Source of the DNA: Christensenella sp. UBA3792
GTDB lineage: Bacteria; Bacillota; Clostridia; Christensenellales; CAG-138
NCBI GenBank assembly: GCA_002369195.1
Contig: DFEW01000017.1
Span: 1 to 8,210, forward strand
Direction of reading: 5' to 3'
Length of the DNA: 8,210 nt
Shown here: positions 1-6,232 of the stretch, piece after piece
Numbering within the stretch: the stretch's first letter is position 1
Layout of the letters: the number at the start of each line of letters is the position of its first letter
Position numbers and translations under genes: made by a program
Notes under the pieces: generated by a model
Told to the model about the DNA's origin: nothing
Databases searched by the model: none
What the model saw: the letters and a program-made list of their open reading frames with translations, nothing else

Positions 1-1665
1 GTTGCCGCAGCCGCTGCCGTTCGAGTTCTCCCCGGACGCCGTGTAGCGGTAGTAATAGTACGGTACGATGCGGTTGAGGTTCGCGTTGCCGTCGTAGGTG
101 TGGTTATAGACGACGTCCATGACCACGCCGATGCCGTGCGCGTGCAGCGACTGCACCATCTGCTTGAACTCGCCGATACGCACCTCGCCGTGGTACGGGT
201 CGGTGGAATAGCTGCCCTCGGGCGCGTTGTAATTCTTCGGATCGTAGCCCCAGTTGAACGTGTTGCACTTGGTCTCATCGACCGTCGCGTAGTCGTAAAC
301 CGGCTGCAGATGCACGTGCGTGATGCCGAGGTTGACCAGATAATCGAGACCGACGCTCTCGCCGGACGCGTTCTTGAGCCCTTCCTCCGTAAACGCGAGA
401 TATTTGCCCGGATACTTCGACGCGGCGATCTTGTTCGAGAAGTCGCGCACATGCACTTCCCAAATGATCGCGTCGCGGTACGTTTCGATGCCGTCGAAGT
501 ATGCGTCCTGCGCGAAGCCGTTCGGATCGGTCGAATCGAGATCGATGACCATGCCGCGGTCGCCGTTCACGCCGAGCGCTTTTGCGTACGGATCGACCGC
601 TTCCTGCGTGCCGACCGCCGTCGTGACCGTGTAGGTATAGTACGTGCCGCTGCCGACCGCCTGCGTGCTCGTCCAGACGCCCTTGTCCGCGCGGTCCATA
701 TCGACCGACAGGAACGCCTTGCCGCCGTTGCCTTCCTCGAACAGGTTCAGCACCACGCGGCTCGCCGTCGGTGCCCAGAGCTTGAACGTCGTCTGATCGC
801 CTTTTACGATCGCGCCGAGGTCGTTTCCGTCATAGGTGTAGTTCTGAATGAAGTCCTCGGAATCGAAGATGCCGGTGGGGATCGCCGTCATGCGCTCGTA
901 GCCCTGAATCTCGACGTCGTACAGCTTCGTGATGTCCAGGTCCTCCTTGAGCTTGATCGTGCCCATCGAGACGCTGTTGTTGAGACTCGACAGACTCTCG
1001 ATCTCCAGTCTGCGGTCGCCCTCATACACCGCGACCTGATCGAGACTTTCGATCTTCGTCGCCGGATTCAGGCCATACTTGATCTCGTTCTTCGAGACGA
1101 TTCCGACATAGTTCATGGTTTTCTTCTCCCAAAGCGTTGCGCCGCCGTCGTTGCTGAAATAGATGTTGCCTTCGCCCGATACGAGGTACACCTGCGTATC
1201 GCCGCCCTCCATCTTGACGAAGCGGTCGCTTTCATAGTCCTTCGTCGCTTCGCCCCACGACGTTCCGCACGGGTCGGAGCAGTTCACGCGCACGATGAAG
1301 CCGACTTCATCGACGTCGTTCGGGACATTGATCATGACCTTCGCGCCGTACGCGCACGGGTACATCTGATAGCCGCGGCCGTCCTTGTCCGGATACCAGA
1401 TCCACATATCGCTCGTATCGAAGTTGATCGAAGGTGCCTTCCAGTAGATGGTCAGCTGCTTGGTGCCGTCCTCCTTGGGCAGGAAGTATTCGCCGTCCAG
1501 CACCGGCAAAGGCGTCGTGCCGGACTGTGCCGGTTCCTGCGTCGGCGTTGCCGCCGCCTCCTGCGTGGGCGCGGCCGTTTGTGCCGGCGTTTGCCCGCCC
1601 TTGCAGGCGAATGCGCCGACCAGCATCAGCAGAATCAAAAAGATCGCGATCGCTCGTTTCTGCAT
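1..1665 (-). CDS. pulA: Type I pullulanase, secreted lipoprotein, 5' part (runs off left edge)
   Basis: Starch-debranching enzyme of family GH13 that hydrolyses alpha-1,6 links in pullulan, starch or glycogen fragments, probably anchored outside the cell membrane. The minus frame is open from the ATG at 1663-1665 to base 1, giving 555 residues without a stop. Residues 1-21 form a lipoprotein-like signal (MQKR, hydrophobic core, GAFAC) with the candidate lipidated Cys at 21; the -3 residue is Ala, so the lipobox is not ideal. An Ala/Thr/Pro/Gln-rich linker follows (about 22-55), then a CBM41-type starch-binding domain (about 66-165, with WIWYPDKDG and DEVGFIVR), a linking domain, a CBM48-like domain (about 278-375, FKLWAPTASRVVLN), and the start of the GH13 barrel. 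The pullulanase signature appears as FNWGYDP at 470-476 and GH13 region I as DVVYNH at 517-522. The nucleophile and acid/base regions lie outside the window. AAGGAGG at 1674-1680, 8 nt upstream, fixes the start. Identification is secure; the end of the gene is not visible. Confidence 0.95.
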   Translation of the reverse strand, partial: MQKRAIAIFLILLMLVGAFACKGGQTPAQTAAPTQEAAATPTQEPAQSGTTPLPVLDGEYFLPKEDGTKQLTIYWKAPSINFDTSDMWIWYPDKDGRGYQMYPCAYGAKVMINVPNDVDEVGFIVRVNCSDPCGTSWGEATKDYESDRFVKMEGGDTQVYLVSGEGNIYFSNDGGATLWEKKTMNYVGIVSKNEIKYGLNPATKIESLDQVAVYEGDRRLEIESLSSLNNSVSMGTIKLKEDLDITKLYDVEIQGYERMTAIPTGIFDSEDFIQNYTYDGNDLGAIVKGDQTTFKLWAPTASRVVLNLFEEGNGGKAFLSVDMDRADKGVWTSTQAVGSGTYYTYTVTTAVGTQEAVDPYAKALGVNGDRGMVIDLDSTDPNGFAQDAYFDGIETYRDAIIWEVHVRDFSNKIAASKYPGKYLAFTEEGLKNASGESVGLDYLVNLGITHVHLQPVYDYATVDETKCNTFNWGYDPKNYNAPEGSYSTDPYHGEVRIGEFKQMVQSLHAHGIGVVMDVVYNHTYDGNANLNRIVPYYYYRYTASGENSNGSGCGN

Positions 1666-1705
1666 CGTTCCGTCCTCCTTGATGATGGATATTCCTTTGG
1701 AGCAT

Positions 1706-1734
1706 ATTATATCATAGTTGTGTCCGCACAACAA
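1706..1734 (-). promoter_or_regulatory. Pullulanase promoter (sigma-A type)
   Basis: On the minus strand the -35 is TTGTTG (1729-1734), the spacer is 17 bp and the -10 is a perfect TATAAT (1706-1711). It is preceded by TGA, which makes an extended -10. Transcription should start near 1699, giving a leader of about 34 nt that carries the AAGGAGG ribosome site. Confidence 0.85.
1717..1732. promoter_or_regulatory. Perfect inverted repeat in the pullulanase promoter spacer, candidate operator
   Basis: GTTGTG (1717-1722), four spacer bases, then CACAAC (1727-1732) form a perfect 6-bp inverted repeat. It lies between the -10 and -35 of the pullulanase promoter and overlaps part of the -35. A dimeric regulator bound here would block RNA polymerase. 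I do not recognise the motif as the site of a specific family, and no adjacent gene is an obvious binder. The symmetry is seen; the operator role is inferred. Confidence 0.5.
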
Positions 1735-1757
1735 CCGTTTTTTCTCCCGATTCGGGC

Positions 1758-1787
1758 TTGAAAACCGTGCGCGTTCTTTGCTATAAT
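1758..1787 (+). promoter_or_regulatory. Rubredoxin promoter (sigma-A type)
   Basis: TTGAAA (1758-1763), an 18-bp spacer and a perfect TATAAT (1782-1787), preceded by TGC so that the -10 is extended. The predicted start near 1794 gives a leader of about 26 nt. The -35 is only 23 bp from that of the divergent pullulanase promoter, so the two polymerases or their regulators could interfere with each other. Confidence 0.85.
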
Positions 1788-1819
1788 GAGTTGTACAAAT
1801 TCTTCAAGGAGGAACGACT

Positions 1820-1981
1820 ATGGCAAAGTATCAGTGCGGCCCCTGCGGCTATATCTACGATCCCGAAGTGGGCGATCCCGACAGCGGCATCGCGCCCGGC
1901 ACCCCGTTTGAAGACCTGCCCGATGATTGGTGCTGCCCGATCTGCGGCGTCGATAAGGACATGTTCGAAAAGATCGACTGA
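1820..1981 (+). CDS. Rubredoxin
   Basis: Small cytoplasmic one-electron carrier with a single iron bound by four cysteines. In anaerobes such proteins typically pass electrons to rubrerythrin, superoxide reductase or flavodiiron proteins; no partner is visible here. The 53-residue product ([14 protein letters not shown]... MFEKID) matches the family's usual size. The two iron-binding knuckles are CGPCG (Cys6, Cys9) and CPICG (Cys39, Cys42). The conserved [22 protein letters not shown] and CPICGV segments are all present. Cys38 sits beside ligand Cys39, where most rubredoxins carry Val, Arg, Lys or Thr, so there is one extra cysteine. AAGGAGG ending 7 nt before the ATG supports the start. The gene is monocistronic, with its own promoter and a terminator directly behind it. 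Confidence 0.96.
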   Translation: MAKYQCGPCGYIYDPEVGDPDSGIAPGTPFEDLPDDWCCPICGVDKDMFEKID

Positions 1982-1992
1982 CGATTCCGAAA

Positions 1993-2022
1993 AAAAGCGC
2001 TCCGGGTTTCCGGAGCGTTTTT
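1993..2022. terminator. Bidirectional intrinsic terminator between rubredoxin and ABC exporter genes
   Basis: CGCTCCGG (1998-2005), loop GTTT, CCGGAGCG (2010-2017) form a perfect 8-bp stem. It is flanked by an A-run on the left (1990-1996) and TTTTT on the right (2018-2022), so each strand reads stem then U-tract. It follows the rubredoxin stop by 16 nt, and on the minus strand it follows the exporter operon stop (2031) by 13 nt. It therefore serves both convergent units. Confidence 0.93.
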
Positions 2023-2030
2023 GTATGCGT

Positions 2031-3812
2031 TCAGTTGAGCAGTTCGTACTGCGAACGGTAGATCTCCGCATAGAACCCGTTCTGTTCGAGCAGCTCCTTA
2101 TGCGTGCCCTGCTCGACGATGTGACCGTGGTTGACCACCAGGATCGTGTCGGCGTCGACGATCGTGCTGAGCCGGTGCGCGATCACGAAGCTCGTTCTGC
2201 CCTTCATCAGATCGTCCATCGTGCGCTGGATCAGGATCTCCGTGCGCGTGTCGACGTTCGACGTCGCTTCGTCGAGGATCAGGATCGGGCGGTTCGCAAG
2301 ATAGGCGCGGGCGATCGTCAACAGCTGCTTCTGTCCGCCGGAGATGTTGGTCGTCTCCTCGTTGATGACGGTCTGATACCCGTCTGGCAGCGAGCGGATG
2401 AACCGGTCGACGTGCGCGCGCTTCGCCGCCTCGATCACTTCCTCCTCGGTCGCGTCGGGGCGCCCGTAGGCGATGTTGTCGTAAATCGTGCCGGAGAACA
2501 GCCACGTATCCTGCAGGACCATCGAGAACACGCTGCGAAGCGCGGCGCGCGGCATGCGGTACACGTCCTTGCCGTCGACATAGATATGCCCGCCGTCCAC
2601 GTCATAGAAGCGCATCAGCAGATTGACGATGGTCGTCTTGCCGCCGCCGGTCGGTCCGACGATGGCGACCTTTTCGCCGGCGCGCACATGCACGTTCAGC
2701 CCTTCGATCAGCGGCTGTTTGGGATCGTAGGAGAAATCGACGTTCTCAAAATCGACGTTGCCTTCGCCCTTTGGTGCGCTCTCCTCCGTCGCTTCGGTCA
2801 TTTCCTCCTCGTCGAGCATCCGGTAGACGCGCTCGGCGGATGCGATCGTGTGCTGCAGCATCGAGAATCCCTGCGCAATGCTCTCCAAAGGTCCTGCGAA
2901 CATCCTCGCATAGAGGATGAACGCGACGATCGTGCCGACGCTGACGCCGAACAGATTGTTCGCGACGAACAGACCGCCGAGGATGCAGATCGCGATATAC
3001 GCGATGTTGTTCGAAAGCGCCACGATCGGCTGCACGATCGCCGCAAGGAAGTTGCCCTTGCGCGCCGCGTCGCGCATCTGCCCGCACAGCTCCGCCTGCC
3101 GTTCGCATTGCCGACTCTCGAGGTTGTACGCCTTGACGGTATCGAGTCCCGTAAAGGTCTCCTCGGTCAGGGCGTACAGCTGTCCGTTGCGCTTGCGCAC
3201 CTCGACGTAGTACTTTTCGCTCTTGCCCGCGATCTTCGCCGACAGGAACAGCGACAGCGGCACGAATACGACGACCGCCGCGGCAAGGATCGGGTTCAGA
3301 AGGAAGATCAGCACGATGATGCCGAGCAGCTTGATGAAGCCGGAAATCATCGTGTCGATGAAGTTGTGCACGGTCGTGCCGAGCATCGAAACGTCGTCCG
3401 TCATGTGCGAGATGATCTCGCCGTTCGGCGTATGATCGATGTAGCGCACCGGCAGGCGCCGCACCTTGTCGCTCATACGGATGCGGATCGCGCAGGTGAA
3501 GTGCTTCGAGACGACGTTGTTCATGATCAGCATCTCGAACACGCTCGCCAGCGAACTGCCCGCATACGCGGCGGCGAGCCAAACGCTTTCTTTGCGGAAC
3601 GCGGCATTGTCGAACACGGCTTTTGCGCCGGTGCGCGCCGTGTCCCAGTACGCATAGAGGCGGTCGCTGAGCGACTTTAGGATCTCCGGCGTCGCGAGCG
3701 CGAGCGCGACGGAGATCAGACTGATGAGCGCGCTGACCGCAAGCCAGCCCGCGATCGGCTTGGTATCCTTTAAGATGCGCAGGATCGTCGCTTTGGAAGA
3801 CTTTTTGTTCAT
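2031..3812 (-). CDS. ABC exporter subunit with canonical ATP site (TMD-NBD half-transporter)
   Basis: Second gene of a two-gene operon for a heterodimeric type IV ABC exporter (multidrug/lipid-type, similar in plan to YfiBC, LmrCD, BmrCD and TM287/288). The 593 residues comprise an N-terminal six-helix membrane domain (about 20-320) and a C-terminal ATPase. ATPase motifs: A-loop Tyr362, Walker A GPTGGGKT (386-393), Q-loop Gln434, signature NISGGQ (489-494), Walker B LILDE with the catalytic Glu515, D-loop SNVD (518-521) and H-loop His546. All catalytic residues are intact, so this is the hydrolytically competent subunit. The ATG (3810-3812) overlaps the TGA of the preceding gene as ATGA. GGGAGG (3819-3824), inside that gene's last codons and 6 nt from the ATG, indicates translational coupling. 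Substrate cannot be read from sequence; drug, peptide or lipid export are all possible. Confidence 0.94.
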   Translation of the reverse strand: MNKKSSKATILRILKDTKPIAGWLAVSALISLISVALALATPEILKSLSDRLYAYWDTARTGAKAVFDNAAFRKESVWLAAAYAGSSLASVFEMLIMNNVVSKHFTCAIRIRMSDKVRRLPVRYIDHTPNGEIISHMTDDVSMLGTTVHNFIDTMISGFIKLLGIIVLIFLLNPILAAAVVVFVPLSLFLSAKIAGKSEKYYVEVRKRNGQLYALTEETFTGLDTVKAYNLESRQCERQAELCGQMRDAARKGNFLAAIVQPIVALSNNIAYIAICILGGLFVANNLFGVSVGTIVAFILYARMFAGPLESIAQGFSMLQHTIASAERVYRMLDEEEMTEATEESAPKGEGNVDFENVDFSYDPKQPLIEGLNVHVRAGEKVAIVGPTGGGKTTIVNLLMRFYDVDGGHIYVDGKDVYRMPRAALRSVFSMVLQDTWLFSGTIYDNIAYGRPDATEEEVIEAAKRAHVDRFIRSLPDGYQTVINEETTNISGGQKQLLTIARAYLANRPILILDEATSNVDTRTEILIQRTMDDLMKGRTSFVIAHRLSTIVDADTILVVNHGHIVEQGTHKELLEQNGFYAEIYRSQYELLN

Positions 3813-5536
3813 GCTTCGCCTCCCAACTGCGAGTGCACGATCTCGCGATAGACGGTGCAGGACTTCAGCAGCTCTTCATGCGTGCCGGAGCCCACGATGC
3901 GTCCCTGTTCGATCACGAAGATGCGGTCGCACCGCATTGCCGTCGCCGCGCGCTGCGTGATGATGATCTGCGTTTTGCCGGTCAGGCGGCGGTTCAGCGC
4001 CTTTCTGAGCTTGCTCTCGGTCAGATAGTCGAGCGCGGAAAAGCTGTCGTCGAACACGTAGACGGATGCTGGCTTCAGGATCGTGCGCGCGATGCTGATG
4101 CGCTGCTTCTGCCCGCCGGAAATGTTCGCGCCCGACTGCGACAGGTGGTAGTTCAGCCCTTCCTCGTGCGAGTCGACGAACTCGGTCATCTGCGCGATGT
4201 CGAGCACGGTCTTCACGTCGTCCTCGCTCGCCTTGGGATAGCCCATGCGCACGTTGTCGAGCAGAGAACCCTCGAACACCATCCCCTTCTGCAGGGCGGC
4301 GGAGACGTTGTCGCGCACCGCGGCGCGGCCGATCTGTTCATACGGCCTTCCGCCGATCGATATGCTGCCGGTGTTCGGCGGATAGAAGGCAAGCAGGAGC
4401 TTTAGAAGCGTCGACTTGCCGCTGCCGGTGCCGCCGATCAGCGCCGCCGTCTCGCCCGCCTTGATCTCGATGTCGATGTCCGACAGCGCGTTGATTTCGC
4501 TGTCCGGATAGGAGAAGCTCACACCCTTGATCGAGACGTCGCCGCCGTACAGCGTGCCGTCGCCCGGCTCGACCGGATCGTCCCGAAGGTCGAGCACCTC
4601 GGTCACGCGGTTGACGCAGACCTTGAGGTGCGGCAGAAAGACAAACGTCCACGAAAGCATCATCACGCCGTTCAGAATCAGCGCGATGTACTGCACGGTT
4701 GCGATGATGCCGCCGGCGGTCAGTCCCTTCGCCAGCAGCTCCGGATCCTGTATGCGCTGCGCGCCGATCAGCAGCATGCCGACCGTCGCAAGGTTCAGCA
4801 CCAGCATGCAAAGCGGGTTCACATAGCCCGCGTGCACGTTGGCCCGAATGATGTACTTCGCCATTTCCTCGGTTGCAAACGCGATCCGCTTGTGCTCATG
4901 CGCTTCCTTGTCGAACGCGCGGATGACGCGGATGCCGGACAGGCGTTCGCGCATCAGGCGGTTTTGCTCGTCGATGTATTCGTCCGACAGCTTCCAGAGC
5001 TTGTCGAGGTTTTTGACGATCGGAAAGAGGATCAGAAACGTCAGCGGAATCGCCGCGAGCAGCACGACGCCGAGCACGGGATCGGACATCATTGCAAAGA
5101 CCGCGCCGCCGATCATCAGGATCGGGACGACGATCACGACGTTCACAAACATCGACGACGCCTCCGAGATCGTCGAAACGTCGTGCGTAGAGCGCGTCAG
5201 AAGGCCCGCCGTGCCGATCTTCGAGAAGGTTTCAAAGCTCAGCCCCGTCGCCTTTTTGAAGATGCTGCGCGTGAGATCGTGCGAGAAGCCGGCGCTGACC
5301 CTGGCGTTCAGCGCGCTGTTCAAAAGCGCGCACAGCATCGAGCAGACCGCAAGCGCGAGCATCATCCCGCCGTATTTCAGGATCACCGGCATGTTGCCTG
5401 TCGGAATGCCCTCATCGACGATGCGGCTCATCAGGTACGGCAGAAACACGCCCTCGAGCGTCGATATGACGCACAGGACGGCCATCAGGATCAGGTCCTT
5501 TCGATACGGTTTTAAAAACGGAAAAATCTTTTTCAT
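3809..5536 (-). CDS. ABC exporter subunit with degenerate ATP site (TMD-NBD half-transporter)
   Basis: First gene of the exporter operon, 575 residues; partner of the subunit encoded just downstream. Six membrane helices occupy about residues 15-300, followed by the ATPase domain. Motifs: A-loop Tyr343, Walker A GGTGSGKS (368-375), Q-loop Gln416, signature NISGGQ (471-476), Walker B VYVFDD (492-497), D-loop SALD (500-503). Asp497 stands where the catalytic Glu should be, and the H-loop His is replaced by Gln528 (ITQRA). In known heterodimeric exporters, and in human TAP1, this Asp/Gln pair marks the non-hydrolysing site, so the deviation is a family trait rather than damage. The start at 5534-5536 has only a weak AGGA 7 nt upstream, much poorer than other genes in the window. 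It is transcribed from the promoter at 5644-5672 with a leader of about 100 nt. Substrate unknown. Confidence 0.94.
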   Translation of the reverse strand: MKKIFPFLKPYRKDLILMAVLCVISTLEGVFLPYLMSRIVDEGIPTGNMPVILKYGGMMLALAVCSMLCALLNSALNARVSAGFSHDLTRSIFKKATGLSFETFSKIGTAGLLTRSTHDVSTISEASSMFVNVVIVVPILMIGGAVFAMMSDPVLGVVLLAAIPLTFLILFPIVKNLDKLWKLSDEYIDEQNRLMRERLSGIRVIRAFDKEAHEHKRIAFATEEMAKYIIRANVHAGYVNPLCMLVLNLATVGMLLIGAQRIQDPELLAKGLTAGGIIATVQYIALILNGVMMLSWTFVFLPHLKVCVNRVTEVLDLRDDPVEPGDGTLYGGDVSIKGVSFSYPDSEINALSDIDIEIKAGETAALIGGTGSGKSTLLKLLLAFYPPNTGSISIGGRPYEQIGRAAVRDNVSAALQKGMVFEGSLLDNVRMGYPKASEDDVKTVLDIAQMTEFVDSHEEGLNYHLSQSGANISGGQKQRISIARTILKPASVYVFDDSFSALDYLTESKLRKALNRRLTGKTQIIITQRAATAMRCDRIFVIEQGRIVGSGTHEELLKSCTVYREIVHSQLGGEA

Positions 5537-5571
5537 GGAAGCATCCTATCACGGAATCTGGTTCGGGACAA

Positions 5572-5607
5572 GCAACCTTCGGTTGATCGGTCTCAACCGT
5601 CCGTTGC
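5572..5607. repeat. 36-bp interrupted palindrome in the exporter leader
   Basis: Read on the plus strand: GCAAC (5572-5576), 3 nt, CGGTTGA (5580-5586), 6-nt centre, TCAACCG (5593-5599), 3 nt, GTTGC (5603-5607). Both nested arms are perfect and the interruptions are symmetric. In the exporter mRNA this would be a hairpin of 7 plus 5 pairs with a 3x3 internal loop, ending about 35 nt before the start codon. No U-run follows on either strand, so it is not an intrinsic terminator. It may be an mRNA control element or a protein-binding site. Confidence 0.6.
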
Positions 5608-5629
5608 GCCTATAAAAACGTTACAATCC

Positions 5630-5645
5630 CTGTGTTGCGTCACAG
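5630..5645. promoter_or_regulatory. Inverted repeat over the exporter transcription start, candidate operator
   Basis: CTGTG (5630-5634), six bases, CACAG (5641-5645) form a perfect 5-bp inverted repeat. It overlaps the edge of the exporter -10 box and spans the predicted start site near 5637, a common repressor position. Arms are short, so chance symmetry is possible. Confidence 0.4.
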
Positions 5646-5672
5646 TATACAGGATAGCGCTCGCAACGTCAA
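5644..5672 (-). promoter_or_regulatory. ABC exporter operon promoter (sigma-A type)
   Basis: On the minus strand TTGACG (5667-5672), a 17-bp spacer and TATACT (5644-5649). Each box differs from consensus at one position. The predicted start near 5637 leaves a leader of about 100 nt that contains the 36-bp interrupted palindrome. Confidence 0.8.
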
Positions 5673-5684
5673 GCTTACATTTAG

Positions 5685-5698
5685 GGAAAACGTTTACC
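5685..5698. promoter_or_regulatory. cre/LacI-family-like palindrome upstream of the exporter promoter
   Basis: GGAAAACGTTTACC is a palindrome around a central CG with one mismatched pair. It matches the core of the catabolite-responsive element (G-N-AARCG-N-WWW-C) but lacks the outer T and A. It starts 13 bp upstream of the exporter -35, between the two divergent promoters. A LacI/CcpA-type regulator is a plausible binder; none is encoded in the window. Confidence 0.35.
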
Positions 5699-5709
5699 TC
5701 AACGGTTTT

Positions 5710-5745
5710 TCAACAAAAAATTTTTGTATCTTTTATATATTTTTT
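5710..5745. other. AT-rich block between divergent promoters
   Basis: About nine-tenths A/T in an otherwise GC-rich window, with an A6T5 tract and a TATATATTTTTT run. It lies just upstream of the HTH gene's -35 box (5758), where a polymerase UP-element would be, and would favour bending or melting. No reading frame is apparent. Confidence 0.55.
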
Positions 5746-5757
5746 ACGCGATTTCTG

Positions 5758-5786
5758 TTGACGAACGCGCCGCAGCATGTTAATAT
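5758..5786 (+). promoter_or_regulatory. HTH regulator promoter
   Basis: TTGACG (5758-5763), 17 bp, TAATAT (5781-5786) with TG one base upstream (extended -10). A perfect TATAAT overlaps at 5784-5789 but at a 20-bp spacing. Transcription from the first pair would start near 5793, only about 16 nt before the ATG and just ahead of the ribosome site at 5795. The -10 is enclosed by ATGT (5777-5780) and ACAT (5790-5793), a weak possible autoregulatory site. Confidence 0.65.
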
Positions 5787-5808
5787 AATACATCAGGAGG
5801 TGTGTGAA

Positions 5809-6189
5809 ATGAACGAGTTAACCAGTCTGATCAAAACCGAGATCAAAAAGCAGTTCCGCAGTGTACGGCAATTCTCCATGTACATCGGCGTACCGCAGTC
5901 GACGATCATCACCGCGCTGCAGAAAGGCGTCGGCGGCACATCGTTTGAGACGGTCATGCTGATGTGCAAGGTCCTGAACATCAAGCCCGTGCCCGGCGAC
6001 AACCCCGTGTTCTTAGACGGAGAGAAGCGCGAGCTTCTGGACCGCTATGCGCGGCTTGACGACAACGGCAAGAAGGCAGTCCGTGCGCTCGCCGCGATCG
6101 AGCTGCTGCGCGTATCCGACAAGGAAGCGTACGCCGAGCTTTCCAAGAAGCTTGCCGAAATCGAATCTGCTCCCGTGACGGAAGCGTAA
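5809..6189 (+). CDS. Small XRE-like helix-turn-helix transcriptional regulator
   Basis: 126-residue predicted DNA-binding protein. Residues about 5-60 resemble a Cro/CI-type HTH: FRSVRQFSMYIGVPQSTI would supply helices 2-3, and SFETVMLMCKVLNI is the typical last helix of the fold. The C-terminal half (YARLDDNGKKAVRALAAIE, then an Ala/Glu/Lys-rich helix) resembles the helical tails of phage-repressor-like regulators and may dimerise. There is no peptidase or ligand-binding domain. The frame is open back to 5632, but AGGAGGT (5795-5801), 7 nt before the ATG at 5809, and the promoter just upstream decide the start. It is divergent from the ABC exporter operon and shares its 272-bp control region, so self-regulation and control of the exporter are reasonable guesses, not shown. 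A terminator follows immediately. Confidence 0.85.
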   Translation: MNELTSLIKTEIKKQFRSVRQFSMYIGVPQSTIITALQKGVGGTSFETVMLMCKVLNIKPVPGDNPVFLDGEKRELLDRYARLDDNGKKAVRALAAIELLRVSDKEAYAELSKKLAEIESAPVTEA

Positions 6190-6205
6190 CATCTTTACCC
6201 GCATG

Positions 6206-6232
6206 AAACCGACCCTTACCGGTCGGTTTTTT
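6206..6232 (+). terminator. Intrinsic terminator of the HTH gene
   Basis: AAACCGACC (6206-6214), 6-nt loop, GGTCGGTTT (6221-6229), with a run of T through 6232. It begins 17 nt after the HTH stop. The convergent WYL gene's stop codon (6216-6218) lies within the loop. Read on the minus strand the tail is only TTTC, so termination in that direction is probably weaker. Confidence 0.9.

Noticed and set aside
100..1761. 553-residue plus-strand open frame
   Set aside because: It is antisense to the pullulanase gene, which has recognisable domains and a strong ribosome site. The plus frame is Arg/Ala/Val/His-rich low-information sequence, as expected opposite GC-rich codons.
1758..3680. 640-residue plus-strand open frame
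   Set aside because: Its first codon lies in the rubredoxin -35 box, it crosses the rubredoxin gene in another frame and then runs antisense to the ABC subunit. It shows no protein family features.
4039..4050. Asp497 and the missing H-loop His as inactivating mutations of the first ABC subunit
   Set aside because: The same substitutions typify the degenerate site of heterodimeric ABC exporters, and the partner subunit is intact, so the gene is not a pseudogene.
5572..5607. Leader palindrome as an intrinsic terminator or attenuator
   Set aside because: No T-run follows the stem on either strand and no alternative antiterminator pairing is evident.
3833..5615. Several plus-strand open frames of 99-295 residues
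   Set aside because: All are antisense to the first ABC exporter subunit, whose motifs are complete, and none has a ribosome site or recognisable domain.
5632..5808. N-terminal extension of the HTH gene upstream of 5809
   Set aside because: The extension runs through the AT-rich block and promoter, has no ribosome site and adds non-homologous residues. The ATG at 5809 has a near-perfect ribosome site.
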